A DNA stretch of 64,000 nucleotides from assembly GCF_014647895.1 (NCBI RefSeq), contig NZ_BMQB01000004.1, positions 186,001 through 250,000 on the forward strand, written 5' to 3'. The DNA is from Pilimelia anulata (GTDB lineage Bacteria > Actinomycetota > Actinomycetes > Mycobacteriales > Micromonosporaceae). The translations under genes and the position numbers were made by a program. Shown piece by piece: positions 34,837 to 43,944 of the stretch. Numbering within the stretch: position 1 is the first letter of the stretch; each line of letters starts with the position of its first letter. The notes below the pieces were generated by a model, which saw nothing but the letters and a program-made list of their open reading frames with translations, had not been told where the DNA came from and ran no database searches.

Positions 34837-36036
34837 CTACGGGCCGCCCGGAATGCCCCGCAGTCGCCGGTCCCGGCGGTAGCCGGCGCGGTGCAGGTCG
34901 TGCACCAGGTACCGGGCCGCCCAGTGCGCCGCGACCAGGTCCGGCGCCACCGCCGCGGCGTCGGCCAGCGCCGCCACCGCCGCCTCCGGCCGGTGCCGCA
35001 GGAGCTGCGCCCGGGCGATGTCGATCAGCAGCCGGGCCCGCCGCTCCGCGGACAGCCCGGACGCGTCCAGGCCGGCGGCCGCCCGCAGCGCCGTCCGGCC
35101 GTCGCCCAGGTCGGTGGCGACCGAGACCGCGTGCAGCGCGACGTTCGTCGGCCCGAACTCGGTGTGGTGGTCGTTGCGGTCCCCGCCCAGCCGGGCGGCG
35201 ATGTCCCGGGCCGCGGCCAGCTCCGCGTAGGCCGCGGTCGCGTCGTGCCGCCGGGCCGCGGCCACCGCGAGCTGGAGGTGCAGCGCGCCGGCCAGCGACA
35301 GCGCCGCCGGCTCGCCCGCCGCCGCCCGCTCGGCCAGCGCGGCCGCGGCGGTGCGCGCGGTGCGGGTGACCTCGTCGTACCGGCGGCCGAGCTGGTGCAC
35401 CAGCGCCAGCCGGAAGGCGCCCTCGGCCATCAGCAGCACGTCGCCGGCGCGCTCGGCGGCGGCGATCGCCCGGTCGGCGGCGACCCAGGCCGCGGCCGGC
35501 TCGTTCAGCTTGGCCAGCGTCGCCGCCGCCGCGTGGTACGCCCTGGCCAGGCCCCGGTGCGCCCGCCGCCGGCCGGCGCCGCGGCGGACCCGGCTCGCCG
35601 CTTCCAGCGCGCGGATCGCGGCGTCCAGGATCGGGGCGGCCTCGCCGTACCGGCCGGCGTGCACCAGCCGCCACGCCTCCTCGGCGGCCCGCTCGAGCGT
35701 GCGCGGGTCGCGGTCGGCGGCGGCGGGGTGCGCGGCCAGCGTCAGCGCCAGGCTGGACGACAGGGTCAGCCGCAGCAGGGCCGCCGCGGCCGGGCGGGGC
35801 GTGGCGTCGGCGCCGATGGCGGTGTCGGCGGCCAGCTCCGACAGCGGTACGTCGAGCGCCTGCGCCAGCGCCCGGACCACGGTGAGCCGGTCCACCCGGC
35901 GCACCCCGCGCTCCACCTGGGACAGCCAGTTCTCGGACCGGTTGACCGCGGCGGCGAGGTCGCGCTGGGACAGCCCGCGGCGTTCCCGGTGGAACGCCAC
36001 CCGCCGCCCGAACGCCCGGGCACTGGCCGCGCTCAC
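34837..36036 (-). CDS. XRE-type regulator with TPR-like tail (copy 3)
   Basis: 399 residues. The HTH is at about residues 8-62 (FGRRVAFHRERRGLSQRDLA, VNRSENWLSQVERGVR). A long Ala-rich helical repeat region follows (AYHAAAATLAKLNEPAAAWV, GAFRLALVHQLGRRYDEVTR). GTG 36036 overlaps the stop of the upstream monooxygenase gene by four bases, so the two are translationally coupled. It is only distantly similar to copies 1 and 2 but has the same layout and the same small-protein neighbour. Ligand and targets unknown. Confidence 0.82.
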   Translation of the reverse strand: MSAASARAFGRRVAFHRERRGLSQRDLAAAVNRSENWLSQVERGVRRVDRLTVVRALAQALDVPLSELAADTAIGADATPRPAAAALLRLTLSSSLALTLAAHPAAADRDPRTLERAAEEAWRLVHAGRYGEAAPILDAAIRALEAASRVRRGAGRRRAHRGLARAYHAAAATLAKLNEPAAAWVAADRAIAAAERAGDVLLMAEGAFRLALVHQLGRRYDEVTRTARTAAAALAERAAAGEPAALSLAGALHLQLAVAAARRHDATAAYAELAAARDIAARLGGDRNDHHTEFGPTNVALHAVSVATDLGDGRTALRAAAGLDASGLSAERRARLLIDIARAQLLRHRPEAAVAALADAAAVAPDLVAAHWAARYLVHDLHRAGYRRDRRLRGIPGGP

Positions 36037-36347
36037 GGCCGGGGGTCGCGCGCCGCCGGTCCGGGGGTGAGGAACTCGACCCGGGGCTCGCCGGCCAGCA
36101 GCGGCGCCTTCCGGGCGTGGAAGGCGCGCACGTGCGGCGCCTCCTCGTGCGCGGCGAACGCCGGCTCGTCGGCGTACAGCTCGTAGAAGACCCGGGCCAG
36201 CGGGTCGCCGCGGACGGCGTGCGTGGCGTAGACCAGGGTGCCGGGCTCGCGGGCGGCGATGGCGGCCACCGCGTCGGCGGTCAGCGCGTCGAACGCCCGG
36301 GCGGCGTGCTCGTCGATGAGCCGGAACCTGACCACCAACCCGACCAT
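36033..36347 (-). CDS. Antibiotic biosynthesis monooxygenase-like (ABM fold) protein
   Basis: 104 residues from ATG 36347, after GGAGGAGCG. The dimeric alpha-beta barrel pattern is visible: GLVVRFRLIDEHAARAFDAL, GTLVYATHAVRGDPLARVFY and FAAHEEAPHVRAFHARKAPL, with the conserved His pair near the end. Members act as cofactor-less quinol monooxygenases or as structural regulators. Coupling to the XRE gene suggests the regulator controls it or senses its substrate. Confidence 0.78.
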   Translation of the reverse strand: MVGLVVRFRLIDEHAARAFDALTADAVAAIAAREPGTLVYATHAVRGDPLARVFYELYADEPAFAAHEEAPHVRAFHARKAPLLAGEPRVEFLTPGPAARDPRP

Positions 36348-36452
36348 GGAACGCTCCTCCGCCGCGCGGGACACCCGCCCCGATTGTGCGGCCCCGGGCG
36401 CCTCCGGCGACAGGGGGTGCGGGTCGATCTTTCGTCCACAGTGGCGGTTCGG

Positions 36453-36581
36453 TCAGCGGGGCGGGCCGGGCGGGCGGTCCGGCCGGCGGCGGCCGCGCCG
36501 GAACAGCCACGCGGCGCCGATCCCGGTCAGGACCGCGGGGGCCAGGCAGAGGAACAGGGCCAAGAAATGCCACGGCTTCAT
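36453..36581 (-). CDS. Small membrane peptide
   Basis: 42 residues from ATG 36581: one hydrophobic helix (FLALFLCLAPAVLTGIGAAW) followed by a strongly basic tail rich in Arg and Pro. Orientation with the tail inside is expected. The Shine-Dalgarno is weak. No family recognised; coding status moderately supported by codon use. Confidence 0.45.
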   Translation of the reverse strand: MKPWHFLALFLCLAPAVLTGIGAAWLFRRGRRRPDRPPGPPR

Positions 36582-36992
36582 GTGGTAATGGTAGGCGGTC
36601 CGCGCTACATTGACCGACTTCTGTATGGATTGCCCGGACATTCGGCGCGCAATCAGCGTTCGTCGCGGCATTGACGTCGCTCAGAGTCCGCAGGTCAGCA
36701 CGTACTGTAGGGCGCTTAAGTGCTCGTTAAGGTATTGGCAAGTTTCTCTATCGACAGGGTTGACGCCCCGGTGCCGATCGCCTTTACTCCGAAGTTACTC
36801 GGCCAGCCAGTGTTCGTTGCCTCACATTCGCGGGGCGTCGGGCAATGGCTGCCGGGCGGCAGTACCCCAACCTCCACGAGGCCGGCCGGTCCCCCCGACC
36901 GCGCCGCCCCGTGCAGCCCACTGTCGCCCGCCGGCGTGGGGCACCTCGCCCCGACCACCCGGCGGGAATCCACCCCCCCAGAAGGAGCGCCC
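36582..36992 (+). promoter_or_regulatory. Long upstream region of the M4-M28 protease gene
   Basis: 411 bp without a supported gene. Compared with the surroundings, 36590-36820 is AT-richer (for example TTAAGTGCTCGTTAAGG near 36717), which fits a promoter and regulatory region. From 36820 to 36980 the sequence is GC-rich leader. AAGGAG precedes the GTG at 36993. No clear operator was identified. Confidence 0.4.
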
Positions 36993-39425
36993 GTGAAGCG
37001 CAAGGTCGTATGGGCCACCGGAGCGGCAATCGCCGTGACCGGGGCCGTCGCCCTCTCCGCCCCGTCCAGTTTCGCTTCGACCGCCGGCGAGGCCGCGCCG
37101 GCGGCCAAGGCGCCGGCCAAGCTGCTCGCCGCGTCCGCGGCTGACCAGCTGATCGCCAGCGACCCGGCCACGTTCTTCAAGTCCGAGGACGACGTGATCG
37201 AGCAGCAGTCGGTCGTCGCGTCGGCCGGCCTGGAGAACGTCGCCTACGAGCGCACCCACCAGGGGCTGCGCGTGCTGGGCGGCGACTTCGTCGTCGTCAC
37301 CAACAGCGAGGGCCGGGTGCTGAGCACCTGGGTCGCGCAGAAGTCCGAGCTGAACCTGCGGTCCAACCGCGCCGGCATCTCCGCCGAGCGCGCCACGCGG
37401 ATCGCCAAGTCGCAGCTCCGCAAGGTCAGCAACGCCGCCGCGCCCGAGCTGGTCGTGATCGCCAAGGGCGCCGGCAAGCTCGCCTACGAGGTGGTCGTCG
37501 AGGGCACCAAGGCCGGCAACGTGCCGTCGCGTACCCACGTCGTCATCGACGCCGCGACCGGCCGGGTCGACCAGAACTGGACGTGGGACGAGGTCCGCGC
37601 GCACGGTGCCGAGCTGGCGGCCACGGGCAACGGCTCCTACTACGGCGCGCAGGAATTCCCCGGCATGTCGAGCACCGTCACCGACAGCACCCGCAGCGGC
37701 ATCTCCTGCGGCGGCCAGAGCGGCGGCGCCTACTCGATCAGCGGCGGCAAGTTCGGCAACGGTGGCGGCATGGACGGCCCGTCCGGCTGTTCCGACGCCA
37801 TGTACGCGGCCGCCAAAGAGTGGGACATGCTCAAGGAGTGGACCGGCCGCAACGGCATCGACGGCAACGGCCGTGGCTTCCCGGCGAAGGTCCTGCTGAA
37901 CCAGGTCAACGCCTTCTGGAACGGCAGCAACGTCAGCTTCGGCCACTCGCAGGACAACAAGCGCCAGCTCACCAACATCGACGTGGTCGGCCACGAGTAC
38001 GGCCACGGCATCTTCCAGAACACCCCGGGTGGCTCGGGCGGCGGCAACGAGGCCGGCGGCCTGAACGAGTCGACCGGTGACATCTTCGGCAACGCCACCG
38101 AGCACTTCGCCAACCACGCGAACGACAAGCCGGACTACGAGGTCGGCGAGCTGCCGAACCTGGTCGGCAAGGGCCCGATCCGCTACATGTACGAGCCGTC
38201 CAAGGTGGGCGACCCGAACTGCATGTGGACCGGCTCGGCGCCGGAGGTCCACAAGGGCGCCGGCCCGCAGAACCACATGTTCTACCTGCTGGCCGAGGGC
38301 TCGAACCCGACCAACGGTCAGCCGAAGTCCCCGACCTGCAACAACAGCACGGTCACCGGGATCGGCGTCCAGAAGGCCACCAAGATCTTCATGACGGCCC
38401 TGTCCCGCAAGACCTCGGGCTGGACCCACGCCAAGTCCCGCGCCGCCATGGTGGCGGCGGCCAAGGAGCTGTTCCCGGGTGGGGTCGAGTGCAAGACCAC
38501 CCAGGCGGCCTGGGACGCGGTCTCGGTCAAGGGCAGTGACACCTGCGGCGCGACCCCGACCCCCGGCGGTCCCAGCGTCAGCGACATCCCGACGATCGAC
38601 ACCGCCAAGGTGAAGGCGCACCTCCAGGCCTTCCAGGGCTTCGCCGACCAGAACGGCGGCACCCGCCGCTCGGGTCGCCCGGGCTACGTCGCGTCGCAGA
38701 ACTACGTCGCCGACAAGCTGAAGGCGGCCGGCTACAACGTGGTCATCCAGAACTGCACCTCGGGCTGCACCGGTGGCGCGAACGTGATCGCCGACTGGCC
38801 GGGTGGCGACGAGAACAACGTCCTGATGCTGGGCGCCCACCTGGACAGCGTGTCCGCGGGCCCGGGCATCAACGACAACGGCTCCGGCTCGGCGACGATC
38901 CTGGAGACCGCGCTGACCGTGGCCGCGCAGAAGCCGAAGCTCGCCCGGCACCTGCGGTTCGGCTGGTGGGCCGACGAGGAGCAGGGCCTGAACGGCTCCA
39001 AGTTCTACGTCAACCAGCTCGGCGCCAACAAGTCGAAGGTCAAGACGTACCTGAACTTCGACATGGTCGCCTCGGTCAATGGTGGCTACTTCATCAACAA
39101 CATCACCACCGAGGCCGCCAAGGCGCTGAAGGCCTACTACGACAGCAAGAACATCCCGACCGAGGAGAACACCGAGGGCGCCAACCGCTCGGACGACGCC
39201 TCGTTCTCCCGCGGCGGGATCCCGGCCAGCGGCGTCGCCGCCGGCGCCAGCTACAAGCTGACCGCCGAGCAGGCCAAGAAGTGGGGCAAGAAGGCCAACG
39301 CCCCGCGTGACCCCTGCTACCACCAGGCGTGCGACACGATGAAGAACATCGACGACACGATCCTGGGCCACGCCGCCAACGCGCAGGTCACCGCGATCTA
39401 CAAGCTGGCGGTCTCAGGCCGGTAA
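36993..39425 (+). CDS. Secreted M4 (thermolysin-type) - M28 aminopeptidase fusion
   Basis: 810 residues. A signal peptide (KRKVVWATGAAIAVTGAVAL...SFAS, cut about residue 30) is followed by an FTP-like propeptide (about 45-195). The M4 catalytic domain (about 205-515) has HEYGH near 334-338 and the third ligand in GLNESTGDIFGN near 358. A Pro/Gly linker joins an M28 domain (about 530-805) with the five expected zinc ligands: AHLDSV, GINDNGSG, DEEQG, NFDMV and CYHQACD. Both active sites look complete, so endo- and aminopeptidase activities are likely joined for extracellular protein use. Confidence 0.92.
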   Translation: MKRKVVWATGAAIAVTGAVALSAPSSFASTAGEAAPAAKAPAKLLAASAADQLIASDPATFFKSEDDVIEQQSVVASAGLENVAYERTHQGLRVLGGDFVVVTNSEGRVLSTWVAQKSELNLRSNRAGISAERATRIAKSQLRKVSNAAAPELVVIAKGAGKLAYEVVVEGTKAGNVPSRTHVVIDAATGRVDQNWTWDEVRAHGAELAATGNGSYYGAQEFPGMSSTVTDSTRSGISCGGQSGGAYSISGGKFGNGGGMDGPSGCSDAMYAAAKEWDMLKEWTGRNGIDGNGRGFPAKVLLNQVNAFWNGSNVSFGHSQDNKRQLTNIDVVGHEYGHGIFQNTPGGSGGGNEAGGLNESTGDIFGNATEHFANHANDKPDYEVGELPNLVGKGPIRYMYEPSKVGDPNCMWTGSAPEVHKGAGPQNHMFYLLAEGSNPTNGQPKSPTCNNSTVTGIGVQKATKIFMTALSRKTSGWTHAKSRAAMVAAAKELFPGGVECKTTQAAWDAVSVKGSDTCGATPTPGGPSVSDIPTIDTAKVKAHLQAFQGFADQNGGTRRSGRPGYVASQNYVADKLKAAGYNVVIQNCTSGCTGGANVIADWPGGDENNVLMLGAHLDSVSAGPGINDNGSGSATILETALTVAAQKPKLARHLRFGWWADEEQGLNGSKFYVNQLGANKSKVKTYLNFDMVASVNGGYFINNITTEAAKALKAYYDSKNIPTEENTEGANRSDDASFSRGGIPASGVAAGASYKLTAEQAKKWGKKANAPRDPCYHQACDTMKNIDDTILGHAANAQVTAIYKLAVSGR

Positions 39426-39449
39426 CCCCGCCCCGCAGCACGACACCGC

Positions 39450-39482
39450 ACCCGGCGGTCGCCCCCTCGGCGGCCGCCGGGT
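39450..39482 (+). terminator. Hairpin terminator after the protease gene
   Basis: ACCCGGCGG (39450-39458) pairs with CCGCCGGGT (39474-39482), a perfect 9-bp stem with a 15-base loop, 25 bp after the protease stop and 26 bp before bluB. No T-run follows. Confidence 0.6.
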
Positions 39483-39507
39483 TCGTGCGTGCGTACGGTG
39501 GCCGTCG

Positions 39508-40146
39508 ATGAACAGCGACCTCTACGACGTGATCCACCGCCGCCGGGACGTCCGGCGCGAGTTCACCGGCGCCCCCGTACCCGCGGCCGTCCTCGACCGC
39601 GTCCTTGCCGCCGCGCACGCCGCCCCCAGCGTCGGCCTGTCCCAGCCGTGGGACTTCGTCGTCGTCCGCGACCCCGCCCTGCGGGCCGCCTTCCACACCC
39701 ACGTCGCCGCCGAGCGCGCCGTCTTCGCCGCGACGCTGACCGGCGCCGCCGCGGACCGGTTCGCGACGATCAAGATCGACGGCGTACGGGAGGCCACGCT
39801 CTCGATCGTGGTCACCCACGACCCGGACCGGGGCGGGCCGGCGGTCCTCGGCCGGCACGCGATCGCCGACACCGGCCTGTACTCGGTCTGCCTGGCCATC
39901 CAGAACCTCTGGCTCGCCGCCACGGCCGAGGGCCTCGGGGTGGGCTGGGTGTCGTTCTACCGGGAGGAGTTCCTGGCCGGGCTGCTCGGCATCCCGGCGG
40001 GCGTCCGGCCGGTGGCCTGGCTCTGCCTCGGGCCGGTCACGGCGCTGGCCGACGCCCCGGACCTGGAGCGGCACGGCTGGCGCCGCCGCCGACCGCTGGC
40101 CGCCGCCCTGCACGCCGACCGCTGGGGCAACCGCCCGTCCGCCTGA
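39508..40146 (+). CDS. bluB: 5,6-dimethylbenzimidazole synthase (BluB-like nitroreductase fold)
   Basis: 212 residues. It starts LYDVIHRRRDVRREF, characteristic of BluB, and contains APSVGLSQPWDFVVVRD and ADTGLYSVCLAIQNLWLAAT, which form the FMN pocket. The enzyme fragments reduced FMN with O2 to yield the lower ligand of cobalamin. No cobalamin riboswitch or other cob genes are seen near it. The 40147-40461 gap between this gene and the convergent lectin gene holds no gene that I can support. Confidence 0.88.
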   Translation: MNSDLYDVIHRRRDVRREFTGAPVPAAVLDRVLAAAHAAPSVGLSQPWDFVVVRDPALRAAFHTHVAAERAVFAATLTGAAADRFATIKIDGVREATLSIVVTHDPDRGGPAVLGRHAIADTGLYSVCLAIQNLWLAATAEGLGVGWVSFYREEFLAGLLGIPAGVRPVAWLCLGPVTALADAPDLERHGWRRRRPLAAALHADRWGNRPSA

Positions 40147-40461
40147 CCCCCGCCCGCCCGGATCCGCGCCCCACCCGCCCCGGTGGCCCCGCTGGTACCG
40201 CGCGCCGGCGCCCCGCCGTCGGCCAACCGGCGCGGCGGCGAATCGTTCAGCGGATCGGCCGGTAATCGCTCAACTGCCGGGGCGCGGTTCCGATGTGTTT
40301 TCTCGGCACGGACGGCCGCGAAAACGGCCGCCGGGCGCCCGACCGCCGGGTGGTGGCGGATCGGGTGAACACCGGCGGCGCTTTGGCCGGCGGGTGGGCG
40401 GGCCAGACGCGTAGGCCCCCACCCGCCGGCCATCCACTTTTCCCGGGGCCGGCCCTCCGGG

Positions 40462-41892
40462 TTACTCGATCTCGACGAGCTGCCAGCTCTGGGCGTTCGA
40501 GTCGTTGCAGGTGAACTGGTTCAGCACCAGCCCCTCGACCCGGGCCGCCGCCGGCACGTCCAGGCACCGCTGGGTCGAGACGCTCGTGACCTCGAACTCC
40601 GTGCCCTCGATGCCCAGCCGCCAGCGCTGGTCCTCGTCCGCGCTGCACTCGGCCAGCGACACCTGCTCGCGCCCGGGCCCGGTCGGCGCCGTCAGGCACC
40701 GGCCCGTCTCGTCGTGCACGATCGTGAACTCGCCGTTGTCCTGGGTGAGCCGCCACCGGTCGCTGTCGGGCTCGCACTCGCTCTGCAGGACCTGCGCCCC
40801 GCGCGCCCCCCTGGCCCGGCCGGCCGTCGCGCACAGCTCGGTCGCCACCGAGCGCAGCGCGCCGGTCCGGTCGCTGCCCCGGCGCGGCGGGGCCGGCTCC
40901 GCGGCCCGGCTCGGCGTCGCCTCCGCCGGGGGTTCGGCGCTGCCGGTCGCCGGCGGCGCGTCGCCCTCGTCGGCCGGGGTCTCCGGCAGCCCGGTCGTCG
41001 TCGGCTGCGCCACCGGCCGCCGGGTCGGCGCCGCGGCCGTACCGGTCTCGGTGGGGGCGAGGTCGACCAGGCCGACGGCGAGCGAGCCGCCGATCAGCAG
41101 CCCCACCACGCACAGCCCGGCGGCCACCCAGAGCAGCTTGCCGCCGCCGCGCGACCGGGGGCCGTTCCCGCCGGGGCCGCCGGCCACCCGCGACCGGTAC
41201 ACCGTGGTCGCTGCCGCCGGGTCGGCGGCGATGCGGGGCAGCTCGCTGGTCAGGCCCCACTCGTCGGCCGCCATGGCCTCGTCCGCGGCCCTCACCCCGC
41301 CCTGCGTGGGGTCGGCGGTCGGGGTGAACCCGACCTCCGGGGCGGGCGGTGCGATGTTCTCCAGCGGGGCCGTCAGCGGGTCGTTCGGGTCGAGCGCCGC
41401 CGGCGAGTCCGGCACGACCGGGAACTCGCCCGTGGCCGCGGTGAGCGACGGGTCCAGCCCGTCCGGGTCCGCCCCGTCGGCGGCCAGCGACGACCACGGG
41501 TCCGTGGGGGGCATGGTCGGCATCGGCGGCATGATCGGCATGGGCAGCCGGGGCGGCGGGTCGGCCGGGGGAGCGGCGGCGCCCGGGTTCGTCGGCCAGT
41601 CGGGGGGCGGCTCGGCCGCGGCGGGCGGCCCGGCTGCCGGCGCGGGTCCGGCCGGGGGCGCCGCCGGGGTGGCGGGCGGCGTCAGCGGGGCCCGCGGGAA
41701 CGCCACCGGGCCGGTCGGCGGCGTGGCCGGGGCGGTGCCGGACTCCGCCGGGAGGTAGTCGTCGAACGTGCGGAAGCCGAGCGCCCCGTCGGCGTCCGCC
41801 GCCGCGTCGGGCGCGGCGTCGGTCGGCTCCGGCACCGCGGCCGGGTCGTCGGGCGCGGGGGACGTCGGTTCCTGACCAGCCATGGCGCTCAT
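40462..41892 (-). CDS. Membrane protein with extracellular ricin-type lectin domain
   Basis: 476 residues. Residues 1-210 are Pro/Ala/Asp-rich and cytoplasmic. One membrane helix (LLWVAAGLCVVGLLIGGSLAVG) lies at about 230-255, followed by a Thr/Pro/Glu-rich stalk and a C-terminal ricin B beta-trefoil (about 345-476). Its three QxW-type strands read SDRWRL, DQRWRL and AQSWQL, and paired Cys are present. It probably binds glycans outside the cell. It lies just downstream of the protein O-mannosyltransferase on the same strand, an interesting pairing as the lectin could recognise mannosylated proteins (inference). Confidence 0.82.
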   Translation of the reverse strand: MSAMAGQEPTSPAPDDPAAVPEPTDAAPDAAADADGALGFRTFDDYLPAESGTAPATPPTGPVAFPRAPLTPPATPAAPPAGPAPAAGPPAAAEPPPDWPTNPGAAAPPADPPPRLPMPIMPPMPTMPPTDPWSSLAADGADPDGLDPSLTAATGEFPVVPDSPAALDPNDPLTAPLENIAPPAPEVGFTPTADPTQGGVRAADEAMAADEWGLTSELPRIAADPAAATTVYRSRVAGGPGGNGPRSRGGGKLLWVAAGLCVVGLLIGGSLAVGLVDLAPTETGTAAAPTRRPVAQPTTTGLPETPADEGDAPPATGSAEPPAEATPSRAAEPAPPRRGSDRTGALRSVATELCATAGRARGARGAQVLQSECEPDSDRWRLTQDNGEFTIVHDETGRCLTAPTGPGREQVSLAECSADEDQRWRLGIEGTEFEVTSVSTQRCLDVPAAARVEGLVLNQFTCNDSNAQSWQLVEIE

Positions 41893-42319
41893 AGTGGCGC
41901 ACCCCCCTCCGCCCGGACAACGGTGAATGCGCCTGTTTTGCCCTCACGCACGATGCAGTCGACCGTCACGCGCAGTCGGGCCCGGGTCCCCTGGCCGACA
42001 GGGAACCGGGACGATCACCCGGGACGGCGCCGTTCACGCGCACCCGTACCCGGGTGTGCAGAACCCTCCTGTTGTGAACATTGGCGCCCGCCGCTACACT
42101 TGGCTTGCGCGCCCCTATCGCCCGCTTCCCCCCGTGGCTGGCGATCGGGGCGCGTCTTATTGTCTGAGTCGGCAATTACCCCGCGCGCGCCCCCACAGTG
42201 GACCCCCGCGAACGCCGACCGCCCGGCCCCGGTCGATCCAACCCCCGGCCCGCGCCGCAATTCGCCCGATCGGGTCCGGATCAAGTCGGGATCGGATCGG
42301 GGTCGGGGTCGGGGTCGGG
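41893..42319. other. Intergenic region with terminator and G-quadruplex motif
   Basis: 427 bp without a gene. A long hairpin (arms 42108-42122 and 42140-42154, one mismatch in 15) probably ends pmt transcription. Directly beside the pmt stop, 42299-42319 is a regular G4-TC-G4-TC-G4-TC-G3 tract on the plus strand. The part near 41900-42060 should contain the promoter of the lectin gene. Confidence 0.55.
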
Positions 42320-43867
42320 TCAGATCCAGCGGTTGCCGAGCAGCATCCGCAACTGCCACTCGTCGTACGGGATGGACGCACCCACAAAAATCGGGTAGTA
42401 CCAGGCGAAGCAGGCGCCCACCAGCAGCACGTACCCGGCCGCCGCCCCGATCCCCACCGCCCGCCGCGTGCTCGGCGTCCCGGCCGGTCGCGGCGCCACC
42501 AGCGCCCCCAGCACGAAGCACACCGCGAGGATCAGGAACGGCTCCGCCGGCAGCGCGTAGAAGGAGAACATCGTCCGGCTCTGCAACGCGTACCAGAACC
42601 AGGGCAGCAGGCCGCCCGCGACGCCGACCCAGATCGCCCCGGCCCGCCAGTCCCGCCGGGCGATGCCCAGCCACGCGGTCGCCACCAGCGCCGGCAGGAA
42701 CGACCACCAGAGCACCGGCGTGCCGAGCAGCAGCACCTCGGCGGCGCACTCGCCCGACCCGCAGACCGCGTCCCCGGACCAGTAGAACGCCACCGGCCGA
42801 CCCAGCAGCAGCCACTGCCACGGCCACGACTGGTACGTGTGCTTGGTGCTCAGCCCGCTGTGGAAACGCAGCGCCTCCTGGTGGTAGTGCCACAGGTTCT
42901 GCAGCGCGCCCCACACCGGCGGCTCCGGCTGCCCCCGCTCGGCCAGCCAGTGCCGGAAGTACCCGACGTCGGTGAGCAGCCAGCCCGACCACGCCAGCAG
43001 GTACACCGCCAGCACCGCCGCCGCGCACCACGGCAGCCACACCAGGCCGTCGCGGACCAGCGCCCGCCGCCACGGCTGCCGCTCGCCGGCGCTGCGCCGG
43101 GCGCCCGCGTCCCACCAGACCACCAGCAGCGCGAACGCCGGGGCGAAGAACAGGCCGCTCCACTTGACCGCCGTCGCGGCGCCCAGCAGCGCCGCCGCGA
43201 GCAGCAGCCAGCCGCGGACCGCCGGTGCCGGCTTGTCCCGCCCGGCCTCCAGCGCGGCCAGCCAGCGGGCCCGGCGGCTGTCCCGGTCGCGCAGCAGCGC
43301 CGCGAACGCGGCCAGCAGGAACAGCATCAGGAAGATGTCCAGCAGCGCCGACCGGGACAGGACGAGGTGGAATCCGTCCAGCGCCAGCAGCAGCCCGGCC
43401 AGGCAGCCGAGGACCGTCGAGCGCAGCATCCGCCGGCCCACCCGGATCAGCAGCAGCACCGACAGCGTGCCGGCGGCCGCGGCGGCGATCCGCCAGCCGA
43501 ACTCGTCGTACCCGAACAGCCGCTCGCCCACCGCGATCAGCCACTTGCCCAGCGGCGGGTGCACGACGTACGCGGCGGTGTTCTGCTCGAAGTTCCACTC
43601 CACGCCGTAGCTGAGCAGGCCGTGCGCCTCGGTCGCGTAGTACGTCTCGTCGAAGATCTTGCCCTTGGGCGAGCCCAGCCCGATCACCCGCAGCATCCCG
43701 GCGATCGCCGTGACGACGAGGGTCGGCAGCCACGACCAGGCGTACGCCCGCGCCCCGGCCGGGTACGGCGTGAGCCGCCGCCGGGTGATCTCCGCGACCG
43801 CGGCCGGCGCGCGCGCCGCCGCCGGCGCCGGGGGCGCCGCCGGGTCTACTGCCGTATCGGTGGCCAC
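42320..43867 (-). CDS. pmt: Dolichyl/polyprenyl-phosphate-mannose protein mannosyltransferase
   Basis: 515 residues with about ten membrane helices. The catalytic motif FDETYYATEA (Asp-Glu pair) in the first loop, VHPPLGKWLI and SRSALLDIFLMLFLL are PMT-family hallmarks, and the C-terminal four-helix domain is present. It transfers mannose from the lipid carrier to Ser/Thr of secreted proteins. GTG 43867; divergent from rsmI with 77 bp between, the standard actinobacterial arrangement. Confidence 0.92.
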   Translation of the reverse strand: MATDTAVDPAAPPAPAAARAPAAVAEITRRRLTPYPAGARAYAWSWLPTLVVTAIAGMLRVIGLGSPKGKIFDETYYATEAHGLLSYGVEWNFEQNTAAYVVHPPLGKWLIAVGERLFGYDEFGWRIAAAAAGTLSVLLLIRVGRRMLRSTVLGCLAGLLLALDGFHLVLSRSALLDIFLMLFLLAAFAALLRDRDSRRARWLAALEAGRDKPAPAVRGWLLLAAALLGAATAVKWSGLFFAPAFALLVVWWDAGARRSAGERQPWRRALVRDGLVWLPWCAAAVLAVYLLAWSGWLLTDVGYFRHWLAERGQPEPPVWGALQNLWHYHQEALRFHSGLSTKHTYQSWPWQWLLLGRPVAFYWSGDAVCGSGECAAEVLLLGTPVLWWSFLPALVATAWLGIARRDWRAGAIWVGVAGGLLPWFWYALQSRTMFSFYALPAEPFLILAVCFVLGALVAPRPAGTPSTRRAVGIGAAAGYVLLVGACFAWYYPIFVGASIPYDEWQLRMLLGNRWI

Positions 43868-43944
43868 CGGGAGATCGTAGGCTGCCGGACGGGCCGGATG
43901 GCGAACCTGCGGCCCCGTGGCGTCGCGGGGAACGGGAGGCAGCG

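Noticed and set aside
36822..39371. 849-codon antisense frame in the protease gene
   Set aside because: Antisense shadow; the opposite frame has a signal peptide and two complete active sites.
40147..40461. Cobalamin riboswitch near bluB
   Set aside because: The gene has only 82 bp upstream, taken up by a terminator hairpin, and no B12-box-like sequence was seen on either side.
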